Positions 37,569-46,303 of a stretch of 64,000 nucleotides of DNA are shown here, piece after piece. Source of the DNA: Paracoccus sp. IB05 (GTDB taxonomy: Bacteria; Pseudomonadota; Alphaproteobacteria; Rhodobacterales; Rhodobacteraceae); NCBI RefSeq assembly GCF_016405985.1, contig NZ_JAEFCF010000023.1:22273-86272 (forward strand), given 5' to 3'. The notes under the pieces were generated by a model. That model saw only the letters and a program-made list of their open reading frames with translations. It ran no database searches and had not been told where the DNA came from. A program made the position numbers and the translations under genes. Every line of letters begins with the position of its first letter. The stretch's first letter is position 1.

Positions 37569-38144
37569 TCACCCGCTGTTGCGAGGGTCAATCCAGCCGA
37601 TGTTGCCGTCGTCACGACGATACACCACGTTCACGCCCCCATGGCCTTCATTGCGAAACACGAGCATTTTTTGCCCCGCCAGTTCCATTTGCATCACGGC
37701 CTCGCCGACGGTGATCGAAGGAATCTTCGTCTCCATCTCGGCAACTACGACCGGAGCAAGGGTTTCTGGCTCGGCATCCTCGTGTTCCTCGGATGGGGCG
37801 AGGATATAGGACGAGGCGGCGCCGAATTCAACTGGCCCCTTGCGATCGACATGGTGGCTGCGCAACCGGCGCTTGTAGCGGCGCACCTGCTTGTCCAGAC
37901 GTTCGCGGCAGCTCTCGAAAGCGGCATAGATTTCCGTTGCATTGCCTTTGGCCGAGACATTCAGGCCGGTGGCGAGGTGGATCGTCGTCTCGCAGACGGA
38001 TTCATGCGCCGCGCGCGAGAAGACCACCAGGCAATCGGTGGCACGCTGCGCATATTTTTCGATCAACTCGCCAATTTCGGCTTTGACATGAGTGGTCAGG
38101 GCCTCACCTATGTCGATTTGTTTGCCGCTGATCTGGTAGCGCAT
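37569..38144 (-). CDS. hpf: ribosome hibernation-promoting factor, long form
   Basis: A 191-residue long HPF. The N-terminal ribosome-binding domain (residues 1-100, with KRRLRSHH at its end) is followed by a linker rich in acidic residues and Pro, and by the C-terminal dimerisation domain (AVMQMELAGQKMLVFRNEGHGGVNVVYRRDDGNIG region). Long HPF dimerises 70S ribosomes into 100S particles in stationary phase. ATG at 38144 follows AGAGGAG. The 255-bp gap upstream, where many alphaproteobacteria carry rpoN, has none and could contain an independent promoter (a TTGACA lies on the minus strand near 38,360). Confidence 0.95.
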   Translation of the reverse strand: MRYQISGKQIDIGEALTTHVKAEIGELIEKYAQRATDCLVVFSRAAHESVCETTIHLATGLNVSAKGNATEIYAAFESCRERLDKQVRRYKRRLRSHHVDRKGPVEFGAASSYILAPSEEHEDAEPETLAPVVVAEMETKIPSITVGEAVMQMELAGQKMLVFRNEGHGGVNVVYRRDDGNIGWIDPRNSG

Positions 38145-38399
38145 GATAACTCCTCTGCTTTCAGGGCCGGGCCGGTGAACATGCTGTCACGAACCCGGGT
38201 CTTCAAAGACATCTCGTCAGTCGGGTCGTCTTTCTGATCTGGGGGCTGGCGGGAAAGACCGCAAGGCGGCGGGGCCATTTACGGCCGCCCTGACCTCGGT
38301 TGCGGTGGGCAATGCTTGCGCTCATATGACCATTTGGTGACAGCGCGCGCGGCCTGTCAACCGAATCGTCAGACCTCTGCACGAGATCGCGCAAATGGC

Positions 38400-39176
38400 T
38401 CAGGCCATACGAAAATTTTCGCCCAGATAGACGCGGCGGACGGTCTCGTCGCGGATGATTTCATCCGTGGTGCCCGACATCAGCACCTTGCCGTCATGCA
38501 GGATATAGGCGCGGTCGACGATGCCCAGCGTTTCTCGCACGTTGTGATCGGTGATCAGCACCCCGATGCCGCGCGATTTCAGGTCCTGGACGAGGTGCCG
38601 GATCTCATTGACGGCAATCGGATCGACCCCGGCGAAGGGTTCATCGAGCAGGAGATATTTCGGATCAGCGGCAAGGCAGCGCGCGATTTCGACCCGCCGG
38701 CGCTCGCCGCCCGACAGTGCCAGGGCAGGGGCCTGGCGCAGATGGGTGATCGAAAACTCCGACAGCAGCTCTTCGAGCCGCTCGCGCCGTTTGTGGCGGT
38801 CGGCATGGGCGATTTCCAGCACGGCGAGGATATTGTCCTCGACCGAAAGGCCGCGAAAGATCGAGACCTCCTGCGGCAGATAGCCAATGCCAAGCCGCGC
38901 ACGGCGATACATCGGCAAAGGCGTCACATCGCGCCCGTCAATCAGCACCTGGCCGCCTTCGGGCGTCACAAGACCGGCGATGGAATAGAAACAGGTGGTC
39001 TTTCCCGAACCATTGGGGCCCAGAAGCGCCACCACTTCGCCGCGCCGCAGATCCATGGTCACATCGCGGATAACAGGGCGTTTCTTGTAGCTTTTCCGAA
39101 GGTTGCGGATCTGCAGCCCGGCGGATTCGGTCGCGTCCCGGGCGGCCGGCGGCTGCACATTATCGGCAAGAACCAT
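38400..39176 (-). CDS. lptB: LPS export ABC transporter ATP-binding protein LptB
   Basis: A 258-residue ATPase that powers LPS extraction by LptFG. Walker A GPNGSGKTT near residue 53, signature LSGGERRRVEIARCL and Walker B YLLLDEPFAGVDP are present. The first ~20 residues are a variable extension. ATG at 39176 is preferred to the adjacent TTG at 39179 because it shares one base with the lptA stop (TGATG), implying coupling. Confidence 0.96.
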   Translation of the reverse strand: MVLADNVQPPAARDATESAGLQIRNLRKSYKKRPVIRDVTMDLRRGEVVALLGPNGSGKTTCFYSIAGLVTPEGGQVLIDGRDVTPLPMYRRARLGIGYLPQEVSIFRGLSVEDNILAVLEIAHADRHKRRERLEELLSEFSITHLRQAPALALSGGERRRVEIARCLAADPKYLLLDEPFAGVDPIAVNEIRHLVQDLKSRGIGVLITDHNVRETLGIVDRAYILHDGKVLMSGTTDEIIRDETVRRVYLGENFRMA

Positions 39177-39691
39177 CAATTGGCTCCGGGCAGGAAGGTG
39201 GTCGAAACGCCGCCCTCCATCAGGCCGGTACCGGATTTCATCCGGATCGTCAGCTTTTGCCCGGAAAGCGCGCTGGCGCCCTGGGTCAGCAGCACATCAC
39301 CGGTCATGACGACAAGCCCGCTGTCGATTTCATAGACCGCTTCGCGTGATTCGGCGGCATCCTGCGCGCTGGCGATGGTCACGCCTCCGGTGGCATGAAG
39401 ACGCCTGATCGCCCGGCTGTCGGCGGCATATTCGACCCGCACCTCTGCCGCAGTCAGGCGCATCTCGCCCTGGCCCACCAGCACATTGCCGGTAAACACC
39501 GCCGAGCCATCGGCATTGTTCACCGAAAGCGTATCGGCCTTGATCTCGACCGGCAGGCTGGTGTCCTGGGTCATCGGGCCGAAAGAGATTGTCGCTCCCT
39601 GCGCCAAAGCGGGCTGCACAAAGACGGGCGATGCAGCCAGCGCCAGAATGAGCGTCAGCGGCGAAAGCAAAAGGCGGGCAATCGGTGTCAT
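39176..39691 (-). CDS. lptA: LPS transport periplasmic protein LptA
   Basis: A 171-residue periplasmic bridge protein with a signal peptide (hydrophobic LLLSPLTLILALAA, cleavage likely after the ALAQG region). The OstA-type beta-jellyroll carries IKADTLSVNNADGSAVFTGN and LRLTAAEVRVEY-like blocks. It overlaps lptC by four bases and lptB by one. Confidence 0.92.
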   Translation of the reverse strand: MTPIARLLLSPLTLILALAASPVFVQPALAQGATISFGPMTQDTSLPVEIKADTLSVNNADGSAVFTGNVLVGQGEMRLTAAEVRVEYAADSRAIRRLHATGGVTIASAQDAAESREAVYEIDSGLVVMTGDVLLTQGASALSGQKLTIRMKSGTGLMEGGVSTTFLPGAN

Positions 39692-40320
39692 GGCGTATCC
39701 GTTTCGCGTCCTGGTGCGCCTGGCTCATATACCAGCTTTACCGAGCCTGAGAAAACCAGAAGATAGGGGGAGGCGGCCCCGGTGTCACTCTGCTGTGTCA
39801 GGGTGAATCTTTCGGCGTCAATGGTGACCTGGGGGCCGCTTGCGGTGACCGCGCTGTCGCTTGCGGCGCCTGACCGGTCAAGCGCGGTGATCAGCCGCTC
39901 GGTGACGATGTGCAAGCCCGAGGATGTGTCGATCTCGACCCCGCCCGAAAGCCGCAGCTGATCGGATCCTGTGTCGAGTTCGGCATCTTTGGCGCGGATA
40001 TCGGTGCTGCCGCCGCCTGGCATATCAAGGCGCACCACCACATCGCTGGCCCCGGCAGTGCGGGTGCCAGTGGCGGGCCGGGCGGCGCTGGCGGTCATGG
40101 TGATGGCGCTGCCATCCGAGGTGGTGCCGGCATAGGTCGGCGCGGTCATGCGGGGGTCGCGCACGAGATCTTCGACATCGATTTCGGCATAGCGGATCGC
40201 GGCGGTCGGATCGATGCGGTCGGCCAGCAGGAACAGCGTCGACAAGAGCGCCAGCGCCGAAAGCGGCAGCGCCACTTTCAGCCAGCCGACCAGCCGGGAA
40301 TGTCGGTCGAGCCTCGGCAT
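39688..40320 (-). CDS. lptC: LPS export system protein LptC
   Basis: A 210-residue inner-membrane-anchored protein of the Lpt bridge. An N-terminal transmembrane segment (VGWLKVALPLSALALLSTLFL region) is followed by a periplasmic beta-jellyroll with repeated DIRA/DAELDTGS-like strands. ATG at 40320 follows GGAGG and starts 13 bases after the kdsD stop. Confidence 0.92.
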   Translation of the reverse strand: MPRLDRHSRLVGWLKVALPLSALALLSTLFLLADRIDPTAAIRYAEIDVEDLVRDPRMTAPTYAGTTSDGSAITMTASAARPATGTRTAGASDVVVRLDMPGGGSTDIRAKDAELDTGSDQLRLSGGVEIDTSSGLHIVTERLITALDRSGAASDSAVTASGPQVTIDAERFTLTQQSDTGAASPYLLVFSGSVKLVYEPGAPGRETDTP

Positions 40321-40333
40321 CCGTCCTCCGGTT

Positions 40334-41317
40334 TCAGGCCACGCCTGCGCGCAGGCAATCATGGATATGCAGGGTCCCCTCTGCCAGCCCGGTCACATCG
40401 GTGACCATCAGACAGGTGATTTTGCGCTCATTCATCAGGCCAAGCGCCTCGACCGCGAGGGTCTCGGGCGCGATGGTCAGCGGGCGGGCGGTCATCACTT
40501 CACCGGCGCTGAGGCTCAAAAGCCCGTCCATATGCCGCCGAAGGTCGCCATCGGTGATGATCCCTTGCAGGAGGCGGTCGGTGCCGGCCACGCCGACCAC
40601 GCCGAACCCCGCCCGGGTCATGGTGATCAGCGCGTCAGGCATCGGCGTGTCAGGCGCAATCAGCGGCGGGTCACGGTGCATCAGATCACGCACCCGCAAG
40701 AGCCGCGCGCCGAGCTTGCCGCCCGGATGGAAGGTGCGGAAATGCTCAGGCGTGAACCGGCGATGTTCCATCAGCGCAATCGCCAGCGCATCGCCAAGCG
40801 CCAGCGTCATCGTGGTCGATGTGGTCGGCACGATGCCGGTCTCACAGGCCTCAGGCACAGTGGGCAACAGGATCGCCACATCGGCCTCGCGCAAGAGCGT
40901 CGACCCCTCGCGGCCCGCAATGCCGATCAGCGGAATGCCAAAGCGGCGCGCATGGGCCAGCATATCGGCGAGCTCCGGCGTCTCGCCGGAATTCGACAGC
41001 ATCAAAAGGACATCGCCTTCGGCAATCATGCCAAGATCGCCATGGCTGGCCTCAGCCGGATGTACGAATTGCGCCGGCGTGCCGGTGGAGGCAAAGGTCG
41101 CGGCCAGCTTCCTGCCGATATGGCCCGATTTTCCCATGCCCGAGACGACCACGCGCCCGCGTGCCTTCAGGATCAGCGCGACCGCATCGGTGAAACTCTG
41201 GCCGATGGCGCCTGCCAGGACGTCCAGCGCCCCGGCCTCGCGCCGGATCACCCGCTGGCCGGTGGCCAGCAGGGCGGCCGGATCAATGATGGCCGGATCA
41301 ATGGTGGAAGATGTCAT
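40334..41317 (-). CDS. kdsD: D-arabinose 5-phosphate isomerase (KpsF/GutQ family)
   Basis: First enzyme of Kdo synthesis, converting ribulose 5-phosphate to arabinose 5-phosphate. The 327 residues consist of an SIS domain (VVVSGMGKSGHIGRKLAATF and MLSNSGETPEL) and two C-terminal CBS domains from about 205. Its start overlaps the rnd 3' end by 20 bp. Its place directly before lptC links Kdo supply to LPS export. Confidence 0.95.
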   Translation of the reverse strand: MTSSTIDPAIIDPAALLATGQRVIRREAGALDVLAGAIGQSFTDAVALILKARGRVVVSGMGKSGHIGRKLAATFASTGTPAQFVHPAEASHGDLGMIAEGDVLLMLSNSGETPELADMLAHARRFGIPLIGIAGREGSTLLREADVAILLPTVPEACETGIVPTTSTTMTLALGDALAIALMEHRRFTPEHFRTFHPGGKLGARLLRVRDLMHRDPPLIAPDTPMPDALITMTRAGFGVVGVAGTDRLLQGIITDGDLRRHMDGLLSLSAGEVMTARPLTIAPETLAVEALGLMNERKITCLMVTDVTGLAEGTLHIHDCLRAGVA

Positions 41318-41927
41318 TCAGATCATCCCAGCCCAGCAGATCCATTTCGGCCCGGACCGGCAGGAAGGCGAAAAGCTGCTCTGCCAGCGCCAGCCGGCCT
41401 TCGCGCGTCAGTTTCTCCTCCAGCGCCGCTTTCAGCCGGTGCAGGTAAAGCACATCTGACGCCGCATATTCCTTTTGTGCCTCGGTAAGCTGCTCCGAGC
41501 CCCAGTCCGAGGTCTGTTGTTGTTTCGACACATCGACACCAACGAGATCGGCGAGCAGGTATTTCAGCCCATGACGGTCGGTATAGGTGCGGATCAGCTT
41601 GGAGGCGATCTTGGTGCACCAGACCGGAGCGGTGGTGACACCAAACGCGCGCTTCATGGCAGCAATGTCGAACCGGCCGAAATGGAAGAGCTTGAGCACT
41701 GCCGGATCGGTCAGCAGCCGCTCGAGATTGGGGGCTGAGGTCTGGCCGCGCGCGATCTGCACCAGATGCGCGTCTCCCGTGCCATCCGAGAGCTGCACCA
41801 CACACAGCCGGTCGCGGCGCGGATCAAGCCCCATGGTTTCGGTGTCGACAGCGACGACCGCGCCAAGGTCGAGCCCGTCGGGCAGGTCGTTCTGATGCAG
41901 ATGAATAGCCAATTGGGTCACTTTCAC
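41298..41927 (-). CDS. rnd: short-form ribonuclease D (DEDDy 3'-5' exonuclease)
   Basis: A 209-residue exonuclease with the three DEDDy motifs: VDTET (Asp28, Glu30), HFGRFDIAAM, and YAASDVLYL with the catalytic Tyr. It lacks the two C-terminal HRDC domains of the ~375-residue E. coli RNase D, as do many alphaproteobacterial versions. The probable role is 3'-end trimming of stable RNAs. It is the first gene of the rnd-kdsD-lptCAB-hpf-ptsN run. Confidence 0.92.
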   Translation of the reverse strand: MKVTQLAIHLHQNDLPDGLDLGAVVAVDTETMGLDPRRDRLCVVQLSDGTGDAHLVQIARGQTSAPNLERLLTDPAVLKLFHFGRFDIAAMKRAFGVTTAPVWCTKIASKLIRTYTDRHGLKYLLADLVGVDVSKQQQTSDWGSEQLTEAQKEYAASDVLYLHRLKAALEEKLTREGRLALAEQLFAFLPVRAEMDLLGWDDLNDIFHH

Positions 41928-41999
41928 ACGGATGCCAGATGGAACTAATCCTCCACCCGGTCCCGGTCAACTGCGGCAATCCTCTTGGCGGGCGTTGCA

Positions 42000-42096
42000 G
42001 GGGGCGCTGCCCCCACCTCCTTCGGAGGCCCCCCGGGATATTTAAGGACAGAAAATGAGAGCAGAAGAGATCTATTTTCTGTCTCTAAATATCCCC
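42000..42096. repeat. compound palindromic intergenic element
   Basis: Three hairpins in a row: GGGGG-CGCTG-CCCCC (42000-42014), CCTCC-TTC-GGAGG (42016-42028), and a long near-perfect one with GGGATATTTAAGGACAGAAAAT (42035-42056) against ATTTTCTGTCTCTAAATATCCC (42074-42095), matching 20 of 22 bases. It lies between rnd and the sulfotransferase gene and shares AAATATCCC and G-run blocks with the element at 62,847. Confidence 0.75.
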
Positions 42097-42131
42097 GCCG
42101 GAGGCATCCACCGATGTCAGATGCGGCGGTG

Positions 42132-43547
42132 TCAGGCCTTCCAGCGGCCGAAGCCAAAAGCGGAATAATCCCTGGGCCAGGCGTCCTGCGCGGCGGTTTC
42201 CAGCGCTTCGCACCAGATGTTTTCGAGCGCGCCTGTGGGTTCGGGGGCGATGGTAAAGGGGGGCGATCTGAACCCGCGTTCAGAAGCGAGATGCGCGAAG
42301 CCGGTGGCGAGCCGCTCTTCGCGGATCACCAGATCGGGGCTGCGCAGCCCGGCAAAGCCCTGCAGGATCGCGGTCTGGCTCGCCCAGTGCGGATCGACGC
42401 GCTGGCTGGTCTGGCCGCTCAGCGAGAGTTTTGCATAGCGCAGAAACGCCAGGAAGGCCGCGCGGTGGCGGTCGATATCGGCGAACGCCTGGCCCCTGGG
42501 CGGCAGTTCGGCATGATGGGCACGGATCAGCGCATTGCGGTGCTCTTTCAGGCGGCCCGAGACGATCAGGTCGAGAAAGGCGGTATGGGCGCGCAAGAGC
42601 GGATGGCGCAGCACGGTAAAGCTCAGATTGCCGGGATGCGACATTTCCCAGTCGCGCAGCGATTTGCGGCTGAATTCGCCCCTCACATCGCCAAGTGCCG
42701 CAAGCCAGGCTGTCACTTCGGTCACCGGCCCGCCCTTGACCGGCATATAGAGCAGGCGGTCCTGGTCTGAGGCGATGAAAGACGGCACGGCTGCGCTGCG
42801 GCGGGGTTCGAAATTCGGGGTCCGCGCGAGGTTGAAACGGTCCAGCCGCGACAGCGCCTCTTCCATCACCTGCGGATTGGTCACCTTGTCGGCAATCGCG
42901 CCGGGGTTTTGTTTGACCAGCGTTGTGTCCACCGCCTCAAGCCGGGCGCTGACGCCCAGCCAGGCCGCCAGACCATTCAGAACTTCGAGATCCTGAATAT
43001 CCTCATAATCGATATAAAAGGCCGTCTGGCCCGAGACCTGCAGCCTGTGCATCAGACGGATCTGGAACTCCTGCACATTTTCCAGATGGGCCTCAAACCC
43101 GGCGGGTTCAAATTCGGCCCGGGCGGTTTTCAGGTTTTTGACATTGGTCAGGCGCCATTGCTCGGTCGCGCGGGCAATCTGCCAGGAAATATAGCTTTCC
43201 AGCGGGTTGCGGGTCAGGATGATCTTGGCGCAGGCGGGATCATCCATCACGGCGGGCAGGATGCGCTGGTCGTGATCATGGAAATAGCGAAAGCCCGAAA
43301 GGCCCGGGGTCTGGTCATGCATGGCGCGCAACAGACCCAGCGGATCCTTCTCGCGCGCCTCCATATCATAGCCGAAGCCCTCTTGCCGCTTTGCTCCGCC
43401 CATGAACATCGGGTTGAACATCTCCCCGAGGCAGGTGACGCCCTCGAGCGCGTTCAGATTGGCTTCGAGGAAATTCGAGCCGGTCCGCATTTCGGCCAGC
43501 ATGACGAATGAGGTAAAGCGCGGCCCCGCCGCTGCTGTGTCAGACAT
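42132..43547 (-). CDS. sulfotransferase family protein, apparently two-domain
   Basis: A 471-residue enzyme. The N-terminal half has a PAPS-binding 5'-phosphosulfate loop (AEMRTGSNFLEANLNAL, residues 18-34) and a 3'-phosphate site (IILTRNPLESYIS near 110). The second half (from about 265) again shows sulfotransferase-like features: a loop in PVKGGPVTEVTAWLAAL and VLRHPLLRAHTAFL. It may therefore be a tandem of two domains. Acceptor unknown; its position after three glycosyltransferase genes suggests sulfation of a glycan. It lies six bases downstream of the core-2-type enzyme gene. Confidence 0.82.
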   Translation of the reverse strand: MSDTAAAGPRFTSFVMLAEMRTGSNFLEANLNALEGVTCLGEMFNPMFMGGAKRQEGFGYDMEAREKDPLGLLRAMHDQTPGLSGFRYFHDHDQRILPAVMDDPACAKIILTRNPLESYISWQIARATEQWRLTNVKNLKTARAEFEPAGFEAHLENVQEFQIRLMHRLQVSGQTAFYIDYEDIQDLEVLNGLAAWLGVSARLEAVDTTLVKQNPGAIADKVTNPQVMEEALSRLDRFNLARTPNFEPRRSAAVPSFIASDQDRLLYMPVKGGPVTEVTAWLAALGDVRGEFSRKSLRDWEMSHPGNLSFTVLRHPLLRAHTAFLDLIVSGRLKEHRNALIRAHHAELPPRGQAFADIDRHRAAFLAFLRYAKLSLSGQTSQRVDPHWASQTAILQGFAGLRSPDLVIREERLATGFAHLASERGFRSPPFTIAPEPTGALENIWCEALETAAQDAWPRDYSAFGFGRWKA

Positions 43548-43553
43548 TGGGGG

Positions 43554-45296
43554 TCACTTCACCAGATAGGGGCGCGGGCGGCGGTTGCCGGGGCCGGGGA
43601 TCTCGCCGCCGGCAGGGAAATCGCCCATCAGTTCGGGCTTCATCCCCTGGTTGCGCAGGTTTTGCAGGAACTGGCCAAAGCCGGTCAGATCCCTGAGGCG
43701 CGGCACCTCGGTCAGGCGCCGGAGCGAGCGCGGGCTGATTTCGTCAACGATCATTTGCAGCGGTTCCATCGGGTTCTCGACGAATTCCGCGAGGTTCCAG
43801 ACCCGGACGCGCGCCTTCACATCGGGGGCGCGCAACAGGGTCAGCATTTCGGCCTCGATGCGCTGAAGCCGGGCCGCTTCGGCCCTGATCTCGCTGAAAT
43901 TCAGGTTGGAGTGGAACAGGGGAACCGAGAACGCGCCGGAGACGACCGAAATCTGCGCATGGGGATCGCCGGCGATAAAGGGGATGATCTTCTGGCTGTC
44001 ACGCGGGCTGAACTGGAAACATTGCCGTTCGCCCCTGGTGTTCCAGATCAGGCTGGTCAGGAAACTGCGCGGGTTATAGTCGCGCAGCCGTGCGGAATTG
44101 CTCAGCGAGCCGTTATAGATCACCTCGCCGCCGGCGAATTCGACACCTTCGGGGGCGAAGAGATGGCCATGCACCCTGGTGCCCGAGACCCGGGAAAGCC
44201 AGGTGTCGAAATCCTCGAACAGTTCGGCAAAGCCCTCAAACACCGAATAGGCGGCGGCGGTGCGGCCATTTGCCTGCTCACGATTGGGGAAGCGTGACTG
44301 CATGTAAAGCCCGGCGCGGCCCATGGTACGGCGTTCGACCGCTTTGGCGAAAAGCCGGTCGATCTTGCCGGGATTGGGCTCGGCGCGCGGCTGGCTGGCA
44401 GCGTCGGGATGCAGGAAGGTGTTATAGAGCCGGTTCGCCCGCGGCCAGATCTTGCGCGCGATAAAGCAATCCGAGCGGCGCAGGAGCTGCAGGTGATCAT
44501 CGTAGAAAACATGCGGTTTGCCCTGGAAATCGAATTTCGACAGGGTCAGCGAGCGGCTTTCGACGCTGGTGGAAAACAGCCGCACCAGCGACTGGAAATA
44601 GCTTTCATCCGGAATCCAGACGCGGCGGAAATAGGTGTCATAGCTGGCGCGGTCAGGGCTTTCCAGGATCGCCGAGAGCGTCTGGCGGGTCAGGCACCAC
44701 CATTGGCTGCCCAGATGCGGCACAAGGCTCAGCGGCATTCTGCGCCGTACTTTCAGCCGGCGCTGCAGCTCGACATAGGTGTCAAAAAGCCAGCGGTTCT
44801 TGCGCCAGGAAAACGGAAAGCGCAGCGTGAACCGTTCGGCATTCAGCCCGCCGACCGTCCAGCCGACATCCGCGGTGGTAACGCTTTCGATGAAATCAGT
44901 GCGCGGCCGGGCGTCGAGATAGTCGCGAAATTCCTCGATCGGGCGCAGCGGCAGGCAGGATCCCGATACGAGGCAGACATGGCGCACCTCGGGAAAGTCC
45001 TTCAGCATCAGTTCGCTGGCTTCCTGGGTGGCGGCCACAATCCCCCAGGTGCCCCATTCGCAGATATGGCGCGGTGAAAAGCGGATGTTTTCCAGATCCT
45101 TCAGCTGATCGCACAGGATGTCGAATTTGGCATCCGGGGTCGAGCGGTCGACATGGATCACGACGGGGCAGCCGCGTTCGGCCCAGTAGCGCGCCACCTG
45201 GGCCGCGCGGTGCAGCGCGGTATGGCAGAGCATAACGAAGCCCAGACTGTTCTGCCCCGGGCTGCTTTTCCCCGGGCTGCTCTTCCCGGTGCTCAT
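43554..45296 (-). CDS. core-2/I-branching beta-1,6-N-acetylglucosaminyltransferase family protein
   Basis: A 580-residue protein. Residues ~18-290 are a GT14 core-2/I-branching-type catalytic domain (GFVMLCHTALHRAAQVARYW, VVIHVDRSTPDAKF, LVSGSCLPLRPIEEF, SQWWCLTRQT). The remaining ~280 residues form a second domain, containing SVFEGFAELFEDFDTWLSR, that I do not recognise. ATG at 45296 is chosen because it overlaps the upstream stop as ATGA. The first residues contain the short repeat GKSSPGKSSP. The sugar and acceptor are unknown. Confidence 0.82.
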   Translation of the reverse strand: MSTGKSSPGKSSPGQNSLGFVMLCHTALHRAAQVARYWAERGCPVVIHVDRSTPDAKFDILCDQLKDLENIRFSPRHICEWGTWGIVAATQEASELMLKDFPEVRHVCLVSGSCLPLRPIEEFRDYLDARPRTDFIESVTTADVGWTVGGLNAERFTLRFPFSWRKNRWLFDTYVELQRRLKVRRRMPLSLVPHLGSQWWCLTRQTLSAILESPDRASYDTYFRRVWIPDESYFQSLVRLFSTSVESRSLTLSKFDFQGKPHVFYDDHLQLLRRSDCFIARKIWPRANRLYNTFLHPDAASQPRAEPNPGKIDRLFAKAVERRTMGRAGLYMQSRFPNREQANGRTAAAYSVFEGFAELFEDFDTWLSRVSGTRVHGHLFAPEGVEFAGGEVIYNGSLSNSARLRDYNPRSFLTSLIWNTRGERQCFQFSPRDSQKIIPFIAGDPHAQISVVSGAFSVPLFHSNLNFSEIRAEAARLQRIEAEMLTLLRAPDVKARVRVWNLAEFVENPMEPLQMIVDEISPRSLRRLTEVPRLRDLTGFGQFLQNLRNQGMKPELMGDFPAGGEIPGPGNRRPRPYLVK

Positions 45297-46303
45297 GCCC
45301 AGTTCCCCTTGGACATGAGGCCCAGAATCTCCAGCTGGCGCCAGTTGATGTATTTCTCGCTCCATTTGCACCAGAAATCGGGCTGTTGCTTCAGCCCCTC
45401 CAGATAGGCCTTGTATTCACGACTGTCGGCATAATGTTCGCCGCGCGCCATTTCTTCCTGCGCCTTGGCTGCAAATGTATCCAGGAACTTGGCATGAAGA
45501 AGGCAGCCTGAGGCCTTTTCGCCCCCCCATTCGTCAAAGGCGAGGTTCAGCCCGCGCGGCAGCAGCATATGGGTCGAGCTGATATAGGCGTAGCTTTTGT
45601 GCCAGCGCACCAGCGGCACCTTGTTCAGCGCCGGTGCAGCGCGCGGATTGGTGGCAAAGAAGGTGCGCGCCCTTGGCCCGCCCTGGATCCAGAGATTGCC
45701 ATAACCCCAGTTGCGGCTGATCGTATAATTGCCGGAATCGAACCATTCCGCGATCTCGAACGGGTTCTGGCCCTCGCGGTAGGGCTGATCCTGGACCGGG
45801 CCTTTGGGATACATATCCAGCAGCATTGCCGAAAAGGCGCGGATGCCGCTGGTGTCGAGCCAGTCGGTCAGCGCCCGCAGAGGCCGCGTCTCGCAAAACG
45901 GGTAGATCAGGAATTCATCAACATCGACGGTCAGGCACCAGTGGCCATGACCGTAGCGCCGCAGCAGCGCGGTGATCCAGTCCATGCCGAAACGGCTGTT
46001 CTTATAGCTTGCCTTCGTGGTCCAGAGCGAGACATCCGGCTGGCTCGCGAGATAGTCGCGGCTGCCATCGTCGCTGTCATTATCCACGAAAAAGAAATGG
46101 CTGACGCCGAGATCGCGGTAATAGGCCAGAAACCAGGGCAGGCGAATCCGCTCGTTTCTCAGCGTGCAAAAAAGCAGGACGGCACCGCCGCGGACCGCAT
46201 CCGTGCGCAGCGCGATCGGGCGCAGCTCGCGGCCCCGCAACATCGCGCGGCCGATCAGGCGCTTGCGGCGCAGGCGCAGGCGGTAGGATCCGGTCAGGCT
46301 CAT
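45293..46303 (-). CDS. family 2-type glycosyltransferase
   Basis: A 336-residue cytoplasmic or peripheral glycosyltransferase of the Glyco_tranf_2_4/GT92-like group. It has LRNERIRLPWFLAYYRDLGV, FFVDNDSDDGSRDYL and a DVDEF metal-binding motif near residue 127. It is a close paralogue of the gene at 46533-47612: both share WFDSGNY, NLWIQGGPRAR and a C-terminal WRQLE.LGLMS block. ATG at 46303 follows GGAGG. It starts a three-gene operon ending with the sulfotransferase. Confidence 0.85.
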   Translation of the reverse strand: MSLTGSYRLRLRRKRLIGRAMLRGRELRPIALRTDAVRGGAVLLFCTLRNERIRLPWFLAYYRDLGVSHFFFVDNDSDDGSRDYLASQPDVSLWTTKASYKNSRFGMDWITALLRRYGHGHWCLTVDVDEFLIYPFCETRPLRALTDWLDTSGIRAFSAMLLDMYPKGPVQDQPYREGQNPFEIAEWFDSGNYTISRNWGYGNLWIQGGPRARTFFATNPRAAPALNKVPLVRWHKSYAYISSTHMLLPRGLNLAFDEWGGEKASGCLLHAKFLDTFAAKAQEEMARGEHYADSREYKAYLEGLKQQPDFWCKWSEKYINWRQLEILGLMSKGNWA

